A stretch of 64,000 nucleotides of DNA from Purpureocillium takamizusanense (taxonomy: Eukaryota; Ascomycota; Sordariomycetes; Hypocreales; Ophiocordycipitaceae): NCBI RefSeq assembly GCF_022605165.1, contig NC_063071.1, positions 1,364,001-1,428,000 on the forward strand. Direction: 5' to 3'. Below are positions 10,797 to 23,042 of this stretch, one piece after another. Both the position numbers and the translations under genes were made by a program. The first letter of the stretch is position 1; every line of letters begins with the position of its first letter. The notes below the pieces were generated by a model. The model had not been told where the DNA came from and ran no database searches. It saw nothing but the letters and a program-made list of their open reading frames with translations.

Positions 10797-12057
10797 TGGC
10801 CAGAGCAACCGTGCTCATCACCGGCGCCACAGGGCTGCTCGGCCGCGCCGTCGCCGAGCACTTCCGCACCAGAAGATGGATCGTCAAGGGCCTGGGCTTC
10901 TCGCGCGCCGACGGCGTCGACGTGCTCAAGGTCGACCTCAATGACGAGCCAGCGCTCGCCAAGGCGTTGGACGAGGCCAAGTCTGTAACTCCCGTCCCCA
11001 ATCCATCTCCCCGGGCCCCTTGTAACGCATCGGCTCCGCTGCGACGAACCCACCCGCTGACCTGCGTCAACCCATGAACCAAGCCCGCGGGTCATCGTTC
11101 ATTGTGAGCGCCGCCGCCTTCCCGCCCGCCTCGAGCACGCTGTCTGACTTGTTACGTATCAGGTGCGGCCCAGAGGTTCCCAGACAAGGTCGACAAGGAT
11201 CCCGAGGGTGCCAAGGCCCTCAACGTCGCTGCCACCGAGAGCCTCGCCTCCCTTGCGGCCCGCCGCAAGATCTTCATGATTTACATCTCCACCGACTACG
11301 TCTTCCCTGGCACGCCGGGCGACGCACCGTACGAGGCCTTCTCCAACCCGCGCCCGACTAACCTGTACGGGGAGACCAAGCTGGACGGCGAGCGCGCCGT
11401 GCTTCACACGTTTGCGCAGCTGGGCAAGCAGGGTTCCGCCGTTGTGCTCCGCGTCCCCGTGCTGTATGGCCACGCCGAGACGCCGGCCGAGAGCGCCGTC
11501 AACGTGCTCATGGAGGCCGTGTGGAAGGCCCAGACCGAGGGCGTCAAGATCAAGATGGATCACTGGGCCGCGCGCTACCCGACGAACACCGAGGACGTCG
11601 GACGCGTGTGTCGCGGTAAGTTACGTTGTGTCTCACGACGCAAAGTTCCCCTCCCCCGCGATGTTGTGTGTCTCATATACGCCGCCCTCATTTCCCACGC
11701 TTTGGCATGCTGCCGCGCATATGGATCGCCCGGGGACTAACTGCCTCCCCGTGTCCAGACGTGGCCATCAAGTACCTGAGCGCGCACACCGTTCGAGACA
11801 ACCTGCCCCAGATCCTGCAGTTCTCGAGCGAGGACAAGGTGACCAAGTACGAGATTTGCCGGCGCTTTGGCGACATCATGGGTTTGTCGACGGCGAACAT
11901 CGAGCCCGACACGCAGGGCAATGACCCCAACGCCGCGGTGCAGAGGCCATATGACTGCCACTTGAGCACAAGGGGCCTTCAGGAGCTCGGCATCGACGTG
12001 TCGGCCGTCAGCTTTACCGACTGGTGGCGACGCGAGGTTGGAGCCTTTCGCAAGTAA
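10796..12057 (+). CDS. RmlD/MAT2B-like NAD(P)-binding protein (extended SDR)
   Basis: 318-residue extended short-chain dehydrogenase/reductase-type protein. My model has four exons: 10796-10980, 11084-11103, 11163-11615 and 11759-12057. Exon 2 is only 20 nt; it supplies PRVIVH plus the first base of the next Cys codon, and restores the conserved NPRVIVHCAAQRFPDKV segment. The Rossmann motif TGATGLLGRAV starts at residue 8. The YxxxK pair is Y137/K141 within NLYGETKLDGE. The family includes dTDP-4-dehydrorhamnose reductase (RmlD) and MAT2B, the regulatory subunit of methionine adenosyltransferase; fungal proteins of this shape are usually annotated MAT2B-like or RmlD-like, and sequence alone does not decide between them. 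Cytosolic, with no signal peptide. The CAG-rich leader just before the ATG is non-coding. Confidence 0.88.
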
Positions 12058-13831
12058 AACCGACAGTAGCAATGACATCGACCCGCGGTGGCCCGCACAG
12101 TGACGCATGGAGCCCAGGCCGAAAACGAAGGCGAGAGCAAGGGCGAGCACGAGTACGAGGGATGGGGAGGATGATTTGCGATTCCCGGGTTGAGCATGGC
12201 GCACCCTGTGGCCAGCTGATGTCGTTGTAGATGACGGGCCGCGGTCTGGTGTCTGGTTGGCTGGCAGATTGGTTCGGGAGTGCAAGAAACCGTTCATCTA
12301 CTGGACCATGGGAGGCGAGACGGACAGGGTTCGGCTGATGACCCGAGGGCCGGTCAAGGCTCTCTGGCGGGCACAGGCGCCGTCACAAATGACACGAGGT
12401 TCCTCGGCGAGGTCGGGTGCCAGCAATGCAGGCCGCCACGCGCGCACGTCGTCGGAAACGCATACGAACAATCTTGGGACGTGAAATGAGGGACCTCCCC
12501 GCCTTGGGCAGGAATTGGAGGCGCCGCGGCACGGCGTTGCAGACGAGACAGGCCCTGGCAAGCCACATGCTCATCAGTGATGTTGGGCCTGGTCTGAGGT
12601 GTGAGAGATGTGAGATGATTGGTGGTGCGCCAATTGGGCGTCGGTACGTACAAGTTGGGTGTTGGATGAATGTGGAAAAAGAATGTTGGTGAGAGGGTGA
12701 GGGCGAGCGTGAGGGATTGGACTTGTGGGGGGGGGGGGGGGGGGGGTTGGAGAGTTGATCCCGAGACATGCAGACAGAAGGAATTCACAGGTCTGAGATG
12801 TCGAGACGCGCGCCCTCACACGCGGTAGTAGTAGCAGCAGATGATGGTCAGAGCATGGGCATGCAGAAACATTGCTAGGCAAGGGAGAGCGGCGAATGAT
12901 GCTATCGACACGAAGGATGCCAGTCGAGGGCGACGCGACTGACGTACGGCTCTTTTTCTTTGTCGCTCGTCCTCTTCGTGTTGAGGCTTCCCGACTCTTG
13001 ACGCTTCAACTGCTCGTCGTGCTGCCTGCCTGTCTGCCCGTCTGCTTGTTCTGCCGCTCACCTTACTCACCCACACGCTCCTTTTGCACAGTCGGTTCAT
13101 GGGGTTGCTTTTCCCTCATTCTGTGTTTTATTCTTTCTTTTCGGCTCGGCCATGGTTTCTTCGCCGTGAGAGTCAAGTCAGTCAAGTCAGTCAGGTTGCC
13201 TCTCGCTCACTCATCCTTTCCCGCTATACGTCCCGCACTTGGTCCCACCGTCGTCATCGTCGACCAGGCGGACGGAATACCATCGTTCCTGTATTCGCTC
13301 CCTCGCTTGTCGCCGGGGCGCGCCATCGTCAATCAGCCCAGAGGCGCAAACCGTCCGTCCGTGGACCGGGATCGCGGACCTGGACCCTGCCAGTGGCGGC
13401 TGCAAGATTGCGCAAGAGGAAAAGGCCAACGCCAACGACGTGGGTTGCTTCTGAACGGCTCTCGGAAGAAAGAAAACAAGGGCGACGACCTCCAGCCACC
13501 ACCGCCCGCTGTCAGGCTCGATAGAGAGTACCTAAGTCAGGCACTGTACCGTAAGTTAGTACCTTGCTCGGGTGGGATTGCCCTTGGGAAGTGCCTGGTC
13601 ACAGTGGTCAGGCAGGCACTCGAGCACTCTCTGTGGCACGGGCTATCCCGCTGCCCCCCCTTCAACTCCACTGTGCCTGTCCAGGCACCGGGACAGGCAT
13701 TGCCCTGCTACTGGGGCCCTGGGCTGACCCCTGTGCTGGCCACCAGAGCGCCCGCAATATCGGAGTAGTACCTGAGGTACCTTACCCACTCGACGCGCTA
13801 TCGCGACCGACCGACGCTCGATCGAACCGCC
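12058..13831. other. Intergenic region and probable long 5' leader of the RA-PH gene
   Basis: 1.8 kb without a supported gene. It contains a 20-G run at 12727-12746. A CT-rich stretch at about 12990-13260 looks like a promoter or leader. Short GTACCT/AGGTAC motifs lie at about 13527-13562 and 13768-13781. A 298-codon open frame at 12872-13768 has the composition of leader DNA and no recognisable domain. Confidence 0.5.
12727..12746. repeat. Poly-G tract, 20 nt
   Basis: Twenty consecutive G on the + strand. Such runs can form G-quadruplexes and are prone to sequencing or assembly error, so the exact length should be treated with care. Confidence 0.9.
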
Positions 13832-16800
13832 ATGGCCGCCGCAGAGCCGAACTGGCGGCGCACCAGCATGGCGCCTCGAGCTGCTGTGGGAGCCCGCGTG
13901 GCGCTCGCCCACCCGCACCCACACCTCCTCCACCAGCAATACCACCCGCACCAGGAACAGAATCATAGGGAGGCCCCAGACCATCAGCATCAGCAACACG
14001 CCACCGCGATCACAACCGCTCATCAGCAGCCGCAGTCGTACCCTCACCAGTACCTCGCGCCCACATCGGGCTCCCGCTTCCGCAAGCTGCGAGGCAAGAG
14101 CGTCTCGTCGCCGCGCGCCATCGACGTCTTCCGCGACAGCCCCTCCAACAGCGGCAGCGACGAGGAAGGCCACTTTCGTGGCGGCCTCGTCCACAGTGTC
14201 AGCGGCAGCTCGTCGTGCTACTCGACCGACACGCCCAATAAGGCCGCCCGGCGGCGCTCCAAGAGCGTCACCACGACGCCGACCAACTACTACCACCATA
14301 ATAATTACGGCTACCACTACGACGACCACAACACCAGCCCGAAGGGGTACGACTACTATCACGAGCAGCAGCAGCAACAACAACAGTTCGGAGAAGGGCC
14401 AGAAGCACCAGCCGGGGCGACGGCGACGGGTTGGAGCGGCGCCAACACTAACTCCACCACCACCACCACCAGAGGGGCAGCGGCCTCCACCATCACATCA
14501 TCCTCGTCCCCATCCACCGCCGCCAATCTCAGAAGTGGCGCCAACGGCAGCGGTGGCACGCGACCTGTCCCGTCCTACAGGGGCACTGTCCCCACATCTG
14601 GTGCCCTGAGCCCCAAGCCGGTCAACGTCTCTTCTGTCGATCCCAGCCTCGCAGCCTTTGAGGGCGTCAAACCGCCGCCCGTATACCGCGGTCGCGACAC
14701 GCATTCGACGCGGCCCAGGCCGCCCGTCAACGTCAGAGGCCAGCAGCACGATCACGGCTACTATAACAGACGTCACCCGGGCCCCAGCTCCGCCTCGCCT
14801 CAGTCTCAGCACCTGCCAGCGCATCACCACCACCATCACCCCCAGCACCAGCAGCGCCAACATCGTCAACAGCGCCAACAGCGCAGGCCCAAGCAAGACA
14901 CCCCCAGTCGAGGCCCTCGTTCCGCTGTTCCCGCTCCGCAGGCCTCGCCCGTTCCCCCGGTACATCACCAGCACCAGCAACACCAGGAATCCTACTACGC
15001 CCAACCCTACTCACCGTCGCGGGACGACCATCCGCAGCAGCCGTACTATCCAGAAGACGAGCATTATCCTCAGCTGGAGCAGCACCAATACCAGGGACAA
15101 GACTGTCAGTACTCTTACTCGGACGACGCCCAGCGGTCTGGCGACTATCATCCGTCCAAGCAAGAGGACAACCCACCGCGGCACCCCCTAGCACAAGAGC
15201 AGACTCTGTCGCCGCAGCCGCCGGCGCAGCAGCAATACGAGCCGCAGGATCTCGACCAGAGACCCGAGGACCCGGCCAAGCGAGAGGCACCCGTTGCCGA
15301 CGCCCCGCAGCCCGAAGAGGCTTATCAGACCCCCCGGAAGCAGGAGCAACAGCAGCAGTGGACCGAGCAAGACTCGCCCGCTGCGGCCCAAGGTGCCAAC
15401 TCTGCTGAGAGGCAGCACTACCAACAGGGCTTGGCATCCGTATCACCCGACCGGGGTCAGCAGCAAAAGAAGTCGAAGCAGGTGCAGCACCATCAACACG
15501 AAGCGGGCAGCCGGAATACCGAAGAGGACGCCGACCGCGTAGCCGAAGAGGTAGCTCGCCTCGAGGCGGAGACTGATCGCATCCTCGCAGAGCAGAAGAA
15601 GCTCGACCTCCTCCGGCTCCAGGCCACCCTGGAGACGCCGCCCAAGCCCAAGCGCTCCCTTCTTGGCCTCGAGAAGCTGTTCGTTTCGCGTGGGAGGAAG
15701 TCCAACCACGGAAGTAGCCAACCCAGCACTCCCGACACGCTCGCACCGTCCATCTTCTCCCCGGCCTTGAGCCACTTTAGTCACAGGAGTAGTGTAGACG
15801 ACTCGCCCATTCCCTTCAAGATGGGTTTCATCGAGCCGGGAGGCAAGGGAATCGTGCCCCAGACCGATGCGCCAACCTCGGCCAGCAATGGCGGCGAGCG
15901 GGTAAGTACCTCTTCCCCTTGGCCGTGCCCCACAGTACGATATAACTAACGGTATGCTACAGATTGTCATGGTCAGGTGCCAATCTGCCACTGTGAACCT
16001 GTCCATATCTGCCGAGACGTCACCGGACGAGATCATTCAGGCAGTGGCGCAAAGAACCAAGCAGCAGCTCAGCACGTCATCGTACGTGGTTATTGAGTGT
16101 TACTTTGCCCTTGGTCTGGAGCGCCGCTTGCGCCGGTATGAGCGTGTCCGCGATACACTTAACTCGTGGGACAATGATCAACAAAACTCCCTCCTGATCA
16201 TGCCCGCCGACAGCCCGATGGACCTCAAGGGCCTCGAGCTGAGCTCCGTGCCGCGCACAGAGGATTCGCCGCCGGGCTTCTGCGTCCAGCTGTACCACTC
16301 CTCGCGACCTGGCAAGTGGACCAAGCGCTGGGTCACCCTCTTGGAGAGCGGACAGATGTTCGTATCTAAGAAGCCTCACTCGGGTCCTTCAGACAAGGAC
16401 AGCACCGTCATCTGCCACCTGTCTGATTTTGACATCTACACGCCCAAGCAGAGCGAGATGCGTCGCAGCCTCAAGCCGCCCAAGCGGCTTTGCTATGCCA
16501 TCAAGAGCCAACAAAAGACCATTGTGTTTCCCAATGGCGAGAACTTTGTTCACTTCTTTTGCACCGATGACGACGCATTGGCGGCGCGCTTCTGCGAGCT
16601 GGTGCATGGCTGGCGCAGCTGGTATCTGGCCAACATGCTGGTCGACCTTGAGAAGGAGAGCAAGGGGCCCGCGCAGGCAAATGTCGGGCCTCTGATAAGC
16701 CGGGCTATGTCCAAGCGGAATCCTAATGGCGCGCTGGGTGTTTCCCTTGATAAGACCGCAGAGCCCCTGTGGGATGTCACCGGCTTCAAATCCTCCGATA

Positions 16801-17615
16801 TTACCACGCTCACGAGGACGCTTACGCTGGCATCCAAGGATCGGGCGAGAGCAAAGACGGCGCAGTCTTCCCCCACTGTGGAGGAGGATGCCGAATTCGC
16901 AGCCGGCGGTCTTCTTGGGTCGGCGTATGATAAGCGAGCAGCCGAGGCCGCCACGACCTCGACCCGCATTATCAAGGTGGAAGGCCCCTTCACCGACGGC
17001 CCATCACTGCTGAACGGTGGTGTCGCGCAAAAGTCACCAGACTCGTCGTCGACCAAGACGGAGTCCAAGGGCTGGTTCCCGTCAGCGGCGGAGCACACGG
17101 CCCGCCTGCGCGCCCAGTCCAACGAGACGAGGCGGCCCATGACGGCGGACGCGGCGCAACAGTCGCGGCGCACCTCGCGCAGCAGCCACTACCCCCAGCC
17201 GCTCCTCAGCTTCGCCGAAAACCACCGAGGAGAGCGGCAGTCCCGCCATGGTGAACAAGCCCACGGCTACGCGCGGAGCCACCACGGTGGCGGCCAGCCG
17301 CTCATCAACTTTGCCACCGGCGGCCAGGCCCAGCAGCCACACGGCGCGGCGCCGCAGCGAGGCATGTCCCGCCGCGGTCTTCCGCCGTCGGGCTCGTCGT
17401 CGAACTCGCTGGGCTCCCAGCACTCGCAGTCGCCCAGCGTCCGGGGCCGCAGCCGCTCCACCACCTCCCGGACGAACGGCGCCCCCCGGCCGCGTTACCC
17501 CGACGAGCCGCGCCATCCTCCCATGCCCCAGCGCTCCGTCCGCCACCGGGATGGCCCTGCGCCTCGGGGAGGCCCCTGGCAGCCCAGCGAGCCCCTCGTG
17601 AACCGCGCGAGGTAG
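13832..17615 (+). CDS. Ras-association plus PH domain protein with Q/H-rich N-terminus
   Basis: 1,240 residues from two exons, 13832-15901 and 15963-17615, joined in phase 0 through a 61-nt intron (GTAAGT donor, CTAAC branch site). Residues 1-580 are low complexity, very rich in Gln, His, Pro and Tyr, with runs such as HEQQQQQQQF. A charged helix at about 570-600 follows. After the intron comes a ubiquitin-like Ras-association domain, beginning IVMVRCQSATVNLSISAE (about 691-790). A PH domain spans about 795-905, from FCVQLYHSSRPGKWTKRWVTL to WRSWYLANML. The C-terminal 330 residues are Ser/Arg/Pro-rich and disordered. The RA-PH order matches Grb7/MRL-type adaptors of animals and uncharacterised filamentous-fungal proteins. 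I infer a small-GTPase effector at a membrane, perhaps in polarity; the sequence does not show the partner. Confidence 0.85.
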
Positions 17616-18301
17616 GAGCTGAGAGTCTGAGTTGCACTTTGGCGTTCCCGGGGTACGATGTGTTTCTTGGGTCCTTCCTCATCCTCGTCTTCTTCTTCTG
17701 CCCTTTCCCTGATGCGGTTCTTGCAGGGCGAGACTTGTGTGTGTGTGCGCGTGTGTCTTGAGTGTGTCAACTTCTAGGTCAGCAACACCTACGATGACCC
17801 CCCCCCTTCATCTTATCTGTCCTGCATTTTTGTCCGTCTTTTCTCTTCTCGTCTTTCTCTCAAATCCTCGACGGCGATGTGCATGCTAAAAGCGTCGACC
17901 ACCCACGGTGCTTGCTTTGTAATGCTTTTCTCTTCTGCTTGGTGGGGTTGAAAAGGATGGATCTGGATGTGCTTTTCTGTACGTCGGACACGGATTTTTT
18001 TTTTAGGTTTGCTGGCTTGGGATTTTGGATTGGACTGGATTTCCGAACGAGAGAGAGGTATGGCAAGAGCATCCATTGAGACAGCTAGCAGGAGTCCATA
18101 GGCGCTAAGAATGATATCCCGATTGACGCGACAAGAACATTGCCTACCGCGGTACAAGTGAAGCCCGAAACAGTGCTCAACTATTTACAGACTTTTTGGC
18201 ATCTTCACATTATCGTCTCTGTATCTATATTCTATCACTCGTGACTGCATCACGTCCATGTGCCGGCCCCCACGGCACCAACTGGTCCCCATGCGCTACG
18301 C
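17616..18301. other. Convergent intergenic region between RA-PH gene and ERG20
   Basis: 3' regions of two convergent genes. It is T-rich with AT content above that of the flanking coding DNA and includes a T9 run at about 17997. No gene or structured element was recognised. Confidence 0.5.
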
Positions 18302-19459
18302 TTACTTGCTGCGCTTGTAAATCTTGTCGAGGAAAGCGGTGAAAATCTCCTTCTTGAGGCCCTCGCTCTCGTCGACGCCGTTGATCATGGCGCGGATCTC
18401 GTTGGCGCGGCGCTCCTCGAATTCTTGGTAGCGCTCCTTGAGCTTCATGTCGTCAAAGAGCTTCTTGATGACGGCCTCCTTAGCGTCGTCTTTTTGACCG
18501 TAGTTGTCCTCGAGGATCTTGCGCTGCTCGGGAGTGGCAATCTCGAGGGCCTGGTTGACGAGCCAGGAGCACTTGTTGTCCTTGATGTCGGTGCCGATCT
18601 TGCCGATGTGCTCGGGGAGGCCAAAGTTGTCGAGGTAGTCGTCCTGGATCTGAAAGTACTCGCCGAGGGGGATCAGGATGTCCTCGGCCTGCTTGAGGTT
18701 CTTGGGAGTGGCAAAGCCCAGCTGGTGGAGGGCGAGGGCGACGGGGAGGTAGAAGGAATAGTAGGCAGTCTTGTAGATGACGATGAACTTGTACTTTGTC
18801 ATGGAGAAGTTGTCGAGGTTGACCTTGTCCTCGGGGGCGGTAAGAAGGTCGCAGAGCTGACCGAGCTCGGTCTGGAAGGTGGTCTCATGGAAGAGCTCGA
18901 CGAGGTCAATGTAGCTGGGGTGGGAGCGAAAGTACTTCTTGAGCAATATGTAGATGCCTGACTCGAGGATGAAGGCGTCGTTGATGGCGATCATACCGAC
19001 GCCTTCTTGGCGATACCAGCAGGGCTGGCCACGGCGCGTGATGCTGCTATCCATGATGTCGTCGGAGACGAGGAAGAAGGCCTGGAGCAGCTCCGTCATC
19101 CAGCCTAGGGTCGCGGCCTGGAAGTACTGCTCCTCGTCGAGAGGCTTGCCGAGGAGGAGGGAGACTGAGTCAGGGACGGACATGCCGCGGTTGCACTTGC
19201 CGCCTAGGGGGTTGACCTCGAGGTTCTGTAAGAGCGCAAAGAGCGTCCGGCCGTTAGCACGTGTGGCACAGCGCGGGTGAGCCGTTGAGTAGGCGCAACG
19301 AGTGGAAGGGGGGAGACGGTGCTGGCATTGGTACGGTACCTTCTTGAGCCAGCTCAGCTCGGCCTCGGGCAGCTTGTAGGAGCGAGCATGGTCGAGGATG
19401 GCCGCTTCCAGCTTCGGGTACACCGACTCGAACTGCTTGAGGGTCGTCTTTTGCGCCAT
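18302..19459 (-). CDS. ERG20: Farnesyl diphosphate synthase
   Basis: Makes geranyl and then farnesyl diphosphate from IPP and DMAPP in the cytosol, feeding sterols, ubiquinone, dolichol, prenylation and fungal terpenoids. Two exons, 19459-19340 and 19225-18302, give 347 residues, the normal length. The 114-nt intron has a GTACCG donor and TTACAG acceptor with a branch site like GCTAAC. The first Asp-rich motif is D95-D96-x-x-D99 (LVSDDIMD), preceded by F90-F91, the bulky aromatics that limit chain length to C15. The second is D235-D236-x-x-D239 (FQIQDDYLD). The basic C-terminus KIYKRSK closes the active site in this family. It is a single housekeeping-type copy, with no terpene cyclase nearby. 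Confidence 0.96.
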   Translation of the reverse strand: MAQKTTLKQFESVYPKLEAAILDHARSYKLPEAELSWLKKVPYQCQHRLPPSTRCAYSTAHPRCATRANGRTLFALLQNLEVNPLGGKCNRGMSVPDSVSLLLGKPLDEEQYFQAATLGWMTELLQAFFLVSDDIMDSSITRRGQPCWYRQEGVGMIAINDAFILESGIYILLKKYFRSHPSYIDLVELFHETTFQTELGQLCDLLTAPEDKVNLDNFSMTKYKFIVIYKTAYYSFYLPVALALHQLGFATPKNLKQAEDILIPLGEYFQIQDDYLDNFGLPEHIGKIGTDIKDNKCSWLVNQALEIATPEQRKILEDNYGQKDDAKEAVIKKLFDDMKLKERYQEFEERRANEIRAMINGVDESEGLKKEIFTAFLDKIYKRSK

Positions 19460-20854
19460 AGCAACGGCTGCACGGTGCTGTGCGATGGAGGCTTCGGGAA
19501 AGGGAGGGGGGAGCTAGGGGAGGGGAGGAGAGAGAAGACCTGTCGCACGAGCAGGCGGAACAGAGGATGGAGGAGGTGGGGTGGGAGGAAGATGTCCCAG
19601 TATATAGCGGACGGGCCAGGGAGCGAGGGGATTGGGCCGTTGTCGTTTTGGTAGGAATTTACGAATACGTAGTACCTCAGGAGCCTTCACAGGGACTCGA
19701 GTGGGGCGGCACAATGAGAGAAAGAGCAGGCCCAATGCACCACTTGCCAGTGTCGCAATTCCAAGATGGGAACTTGGTATCCACTGAATTGTCCCTCTTG
19801 GCGGGCGGTGAGGGATGTAGCGAGGGGCAGGCAGAGCGAGGAGGGGCAACAGACGCGGGTCGTGGCTGTTGTGGTACCTGAGCTGACTTCCATTCCGTAC
19901 CTAGGTACCTAATGTTGTCGAGTTGGGGGAAGGGTCGGTTAATTGGGTGCCATTGGACGCCGGCGTGCAGTGCTGGCTGCCGCCGTGAGGGCACGTCGGG
20001 GCGCAGGGCATCCGGCTCTGGTGGGGTGGCTCGGGTTGTACACCTCTTTGCAGGTACCTAAGCTAGGTACCCAGGCACAGCACCTGCCGCAATACGGTAG
20101 GTACTCTACTTCGAACCTTCCCCAGCTGCTACCATCGGACCTCCGGGCCGCCTGTGCTCCAAGTGTGTAAGTCGGGCAGGCGTCTCCCACCTCCACTTGC
20201 ATGCGATCCATTGCCTCAGTTTGGTAACGGCATGACGCGAACACCGTCAACGAGCCAAGACGACGGACATGACCCGTTGCACGTACTAAGTTACTAATGT
20301 ATGCGACAGTCTGGCTGTCAGATGTGATTCGAGCTGCATCTCTGACGTGTGCCCGGGCTTGTCTCGGTGCGCCGTAGCCACGCGCGGGTCGCATTCCGTG
20401 CGATTGTCGCCCAATTGAGTGCAAGTGTGAAGCTCGAACATGTCGGTCTTGTCCAATCGCGCATCGGACCTGCTATTTCCTCCATCTGCACGTGTATTCC
20501 GTATCCTAACGTAAGCTACGGTATACCTGTTGACTGTGCCGTGCTGGTTGTGGAATCAACCACCAGGGACAGTGCGACGTACAGTGCACGGCTTTGTACA
20601 CTGTATACGCGGTTGCCACCATCCGGCGCGTAAGGTACTGGTTGCGACAAGCTCTCGACTCGCGGGCCTAAACAGGGCCCCCGGACGATACAGCATATCC
20701 TCCCCCACGGCCATCGACTCTACTCGACGACGAGCAAACGCCGAACGTGTACCGCACATGCACAGGTCACGACGTCATACCGCCATATAAGCGCGCATTC
20801 CGCATCGGGCTGAGCACGGCGCCCAGCTTCCTGAGCTCGGCCGCACCTAGCGCC
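19460..20854. other. Divergent intergenic region between ERG20 and APC8
   Basis: 1.4 kb without a supported gene. It holds the promoters of ERG20 (-) and the APC8 gene (+). Short palindromic GTACCTAGGTAC-type elements occur at 19898-19911 and about 20052-20071, with a single AGGTAC at about 20099. No protein-like open frame was found. Confidence 0.55.
19898..19911. repeat. Palindromic GTACCTAGGTAC element
   Basis: A near-perfect palindrome, GTACCTAGGTACCT. A related inverted pair, GGTACCTAAGCTAGGTACC, lies at about 20052-20070. The same short motif family recurs in other intergenic regions of the window (see findings). Confidence 0.7.
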
Positions 20855-23042
20855 ATGACGCTGAGCGCTCAAGAGGTCGCCCAGCTCCGGGTCGCTCTGC
20901 AGGATGCCGTCGTCAAGTGCTCAGAAAGGTGTCTCTATCAGTCTTCCAAATGGTGTGGCCCCCATCGGTTTCTCCGATTACCACCATCTGCCGGCTAACC
21001 CGCGCAATTGCAGGGCAGCCGAGCTCCTCAATGCCCTTCCCGAATCCGACGACACCGACCGAGACGTCGATCTGACCGACAGCAAACACACATCCCCGAT
21101 ATTCACGCCGAATCCAGACCCGGAAGAGGCCGCGCTGGAAGCGAAAGAGCTGAGCAAATACCTGCTTGCCAAGAGCTTCTTCGATTGCAAGGAGTACGAC
21201 CGATGCGCCGCCGTCTTCCTGCCCGAGTCGCTCCTCGCGACGGTCCTCGCTTCGCATTCCGACTCCGCCGGCACGTCGGCGCAAAAGGGCAAGGGCAAGG
21301 CCAAAGCTACAGAAGAGCGGCCGTCGCATACAGGCCCTCTGCCAAGAATCAGCCAGAAGAGCCTCTTCCTCGCCCTGTACGCCAAGTTCTTGTCCGGAGA
21401 GAAGCGCAGGAATGAAGAGTCGGAGATGGTCATGGGTCCGCAGGATCTTGGTACCGTGGTCAACAAGCAATTGCTACTTGTCGGCCGCTATCTCGCCGCG
21501 TGGTTTGATGAGAGGACTACAGACGATGACGAGGCCATGGGCAGCCAAGGCTGGCTCGAGTACTTGTATGCCACATGTCGGTGAATCATTGAAGTGAGAG
21601 CTAACGGCCATGTCGCAGATACGGCATGGTCCTTGCCAAGGAGAGAAACGACTCTAAAGCCATGGAGTTTTTGATCCGGAGCGTGCACAAGTATCCGATG
21701 AACTGGGGCTGCTGGCTGGAGATGACGTCGCTCATTTCCAGAGTTGAAGAGGTAGGTCTTCGTTCGATGTGTCGTCCAGAGACTGGCTAAGTTGGACATT
21801 TAGTTGAATCGGATATCGAGGCACTGCCCGCAGAACATCGTATCCTTCATGTTTCACCTTCACACGTCACTCGAGCTTTACCAGCAGTCTGCCAGTCTTG
21901 CCAATAACCTCGAACAACTCCTCGCCATCTTCCCCACCTCCTCATTCCTCCTCACTTGCAATGCGCTGCTCGCATATCACGCCAAGGACCTCATGGCCGC
22001 TGAGCAGCATTTCAGTCGATTACTCGCTCTGCATCCCCACAGGCTCGACTCGCTCGACCACTACTCCAATATCCTCTACGTTTTGAATCTGCGGCCGAAG
22101 CTAGCATTCGTTGCGCATTTATGCTCCAGCGTGGACAAGTTTCGCCCAGAGTCGTGCGTAGTCATCGGAAACTACTATTCATTGCTGTCTATGCACGAAA
22201 AGGCAGTACAATACTTCCGCCGCGCGTTGACTCTGGACAGGTCCTGCCTATCAGCCTGGACACTCATGGGCCACGAGTACGTCGAGCTTAAAAACACCCA
22301 CGCCGCCATTGAATCATATAGGCGAGCGGTGGATGTCAATCGTCGGGACTACCGTGCATGGTACGGCCTCGGGCAGACGTACGAAATGCTCGAGATGCAT
22401 ACATACTCGCTATGGTACTACAAGAAGGCGGCTGGTCTCCGCCCCTGGGATGGCAAGATGTGGCTCGCCGTCGGCTCCTGTCTGCAAAAGATGGGTCGGG
22501 ACCGCGACGGAATCAAGGCCCTCAAACGCGCCCTGCTCGCCGACGCATACTACGACGTCGGGAGCAGTTTCGGCAGTGGCGGCGACCTCCTCGGCGCCCG
22601 TGGGGCTACCGGCCACATGGACCCCGAGATTCTGCTGCAGATTGCCGCCATGTACGACCAGTTGGACGAGGAGGAGGAAGCAAAGGCGTACATGGAGCTA
22701 TGCGTGGCGCAGGAGGATGGCGGCGCCGCGGCCGCGGCCGTGGACATCAACCTGGACGAGTCGGTCATGATACACAACGACTCGCCACCGGGCTCGGACA
22801 ACGGCCAGGAGCGCGACGACAATGCCGCGGCGACGGAGGGCACCGGCGTCACGGCAGCGACGAGCAAGGCCCGCATGTGGCTGGCCAGGTTCGCCATGCG
22901 CACCGGCGACTACACGACGGCGGGCCGCCTTGCCACGGAGCTTTGCCAGGACGGCGTCGAGGTCGAGGAGGCCAAGGCCTTGGTACGAGAGATCAGGTCG
23001 ATACTGGAATCTGCAGGCGGTGGCTATCATGCCGTGGGTTAG
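20855..23042 (+). CDS. Anaphase-promoting complex subunit Cdc23/Apc8
   Basis: TPR scaffold subunit of the APC/C ubiquitin ligase, nuclear, needed for the metaphase-anaphase transition. Four exons, 20855-20928, 21014-21565, 21619-21751 and 21804-23042, give 665 residues. The joins are supported by family sequence, for example LEYLYGMVLAKERND and ISRVEELNRI. The N-terminus has the Apc8-type helical repeats. From about residue 290 there are consecutive 34-residue TPRs, including FRPESCVVIGNYYSLLSMHE, LDRSCLSAWTLMGHEYVELK and VNRRDYRAWYGLGQTYEMLE, the last being a highly conserved Cdc23 segment. The C-terminal 110 residues contain an acidic, Ala-rich insert and are less conserved. Introns are 53-85 nt. 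The ATG at 20855 is the last of several in-frame options and gives the expected MTLSAQEVAQLR start. Confidence 0.93.

Noticed and set aside
12872..13768. 298-codon + frame upstream of the RA-PH gene
   Set aside because: Lies in CT-rich leader-like DNA, has no family resemblance, and could not be joined in frame to the RA-PH coding sequence.
14733..15746. 337-codon minus-strand frame opposite the RA-PH gene
   Set aside because: Antisense of the CAG/CAC-rich N-terminal coding region.
18302..20854. Possible terpene cluster around ERG20
   Set aside because: No cyclase, P450 or prenyltransferase nearby; the neighbours are housekeeping genes.
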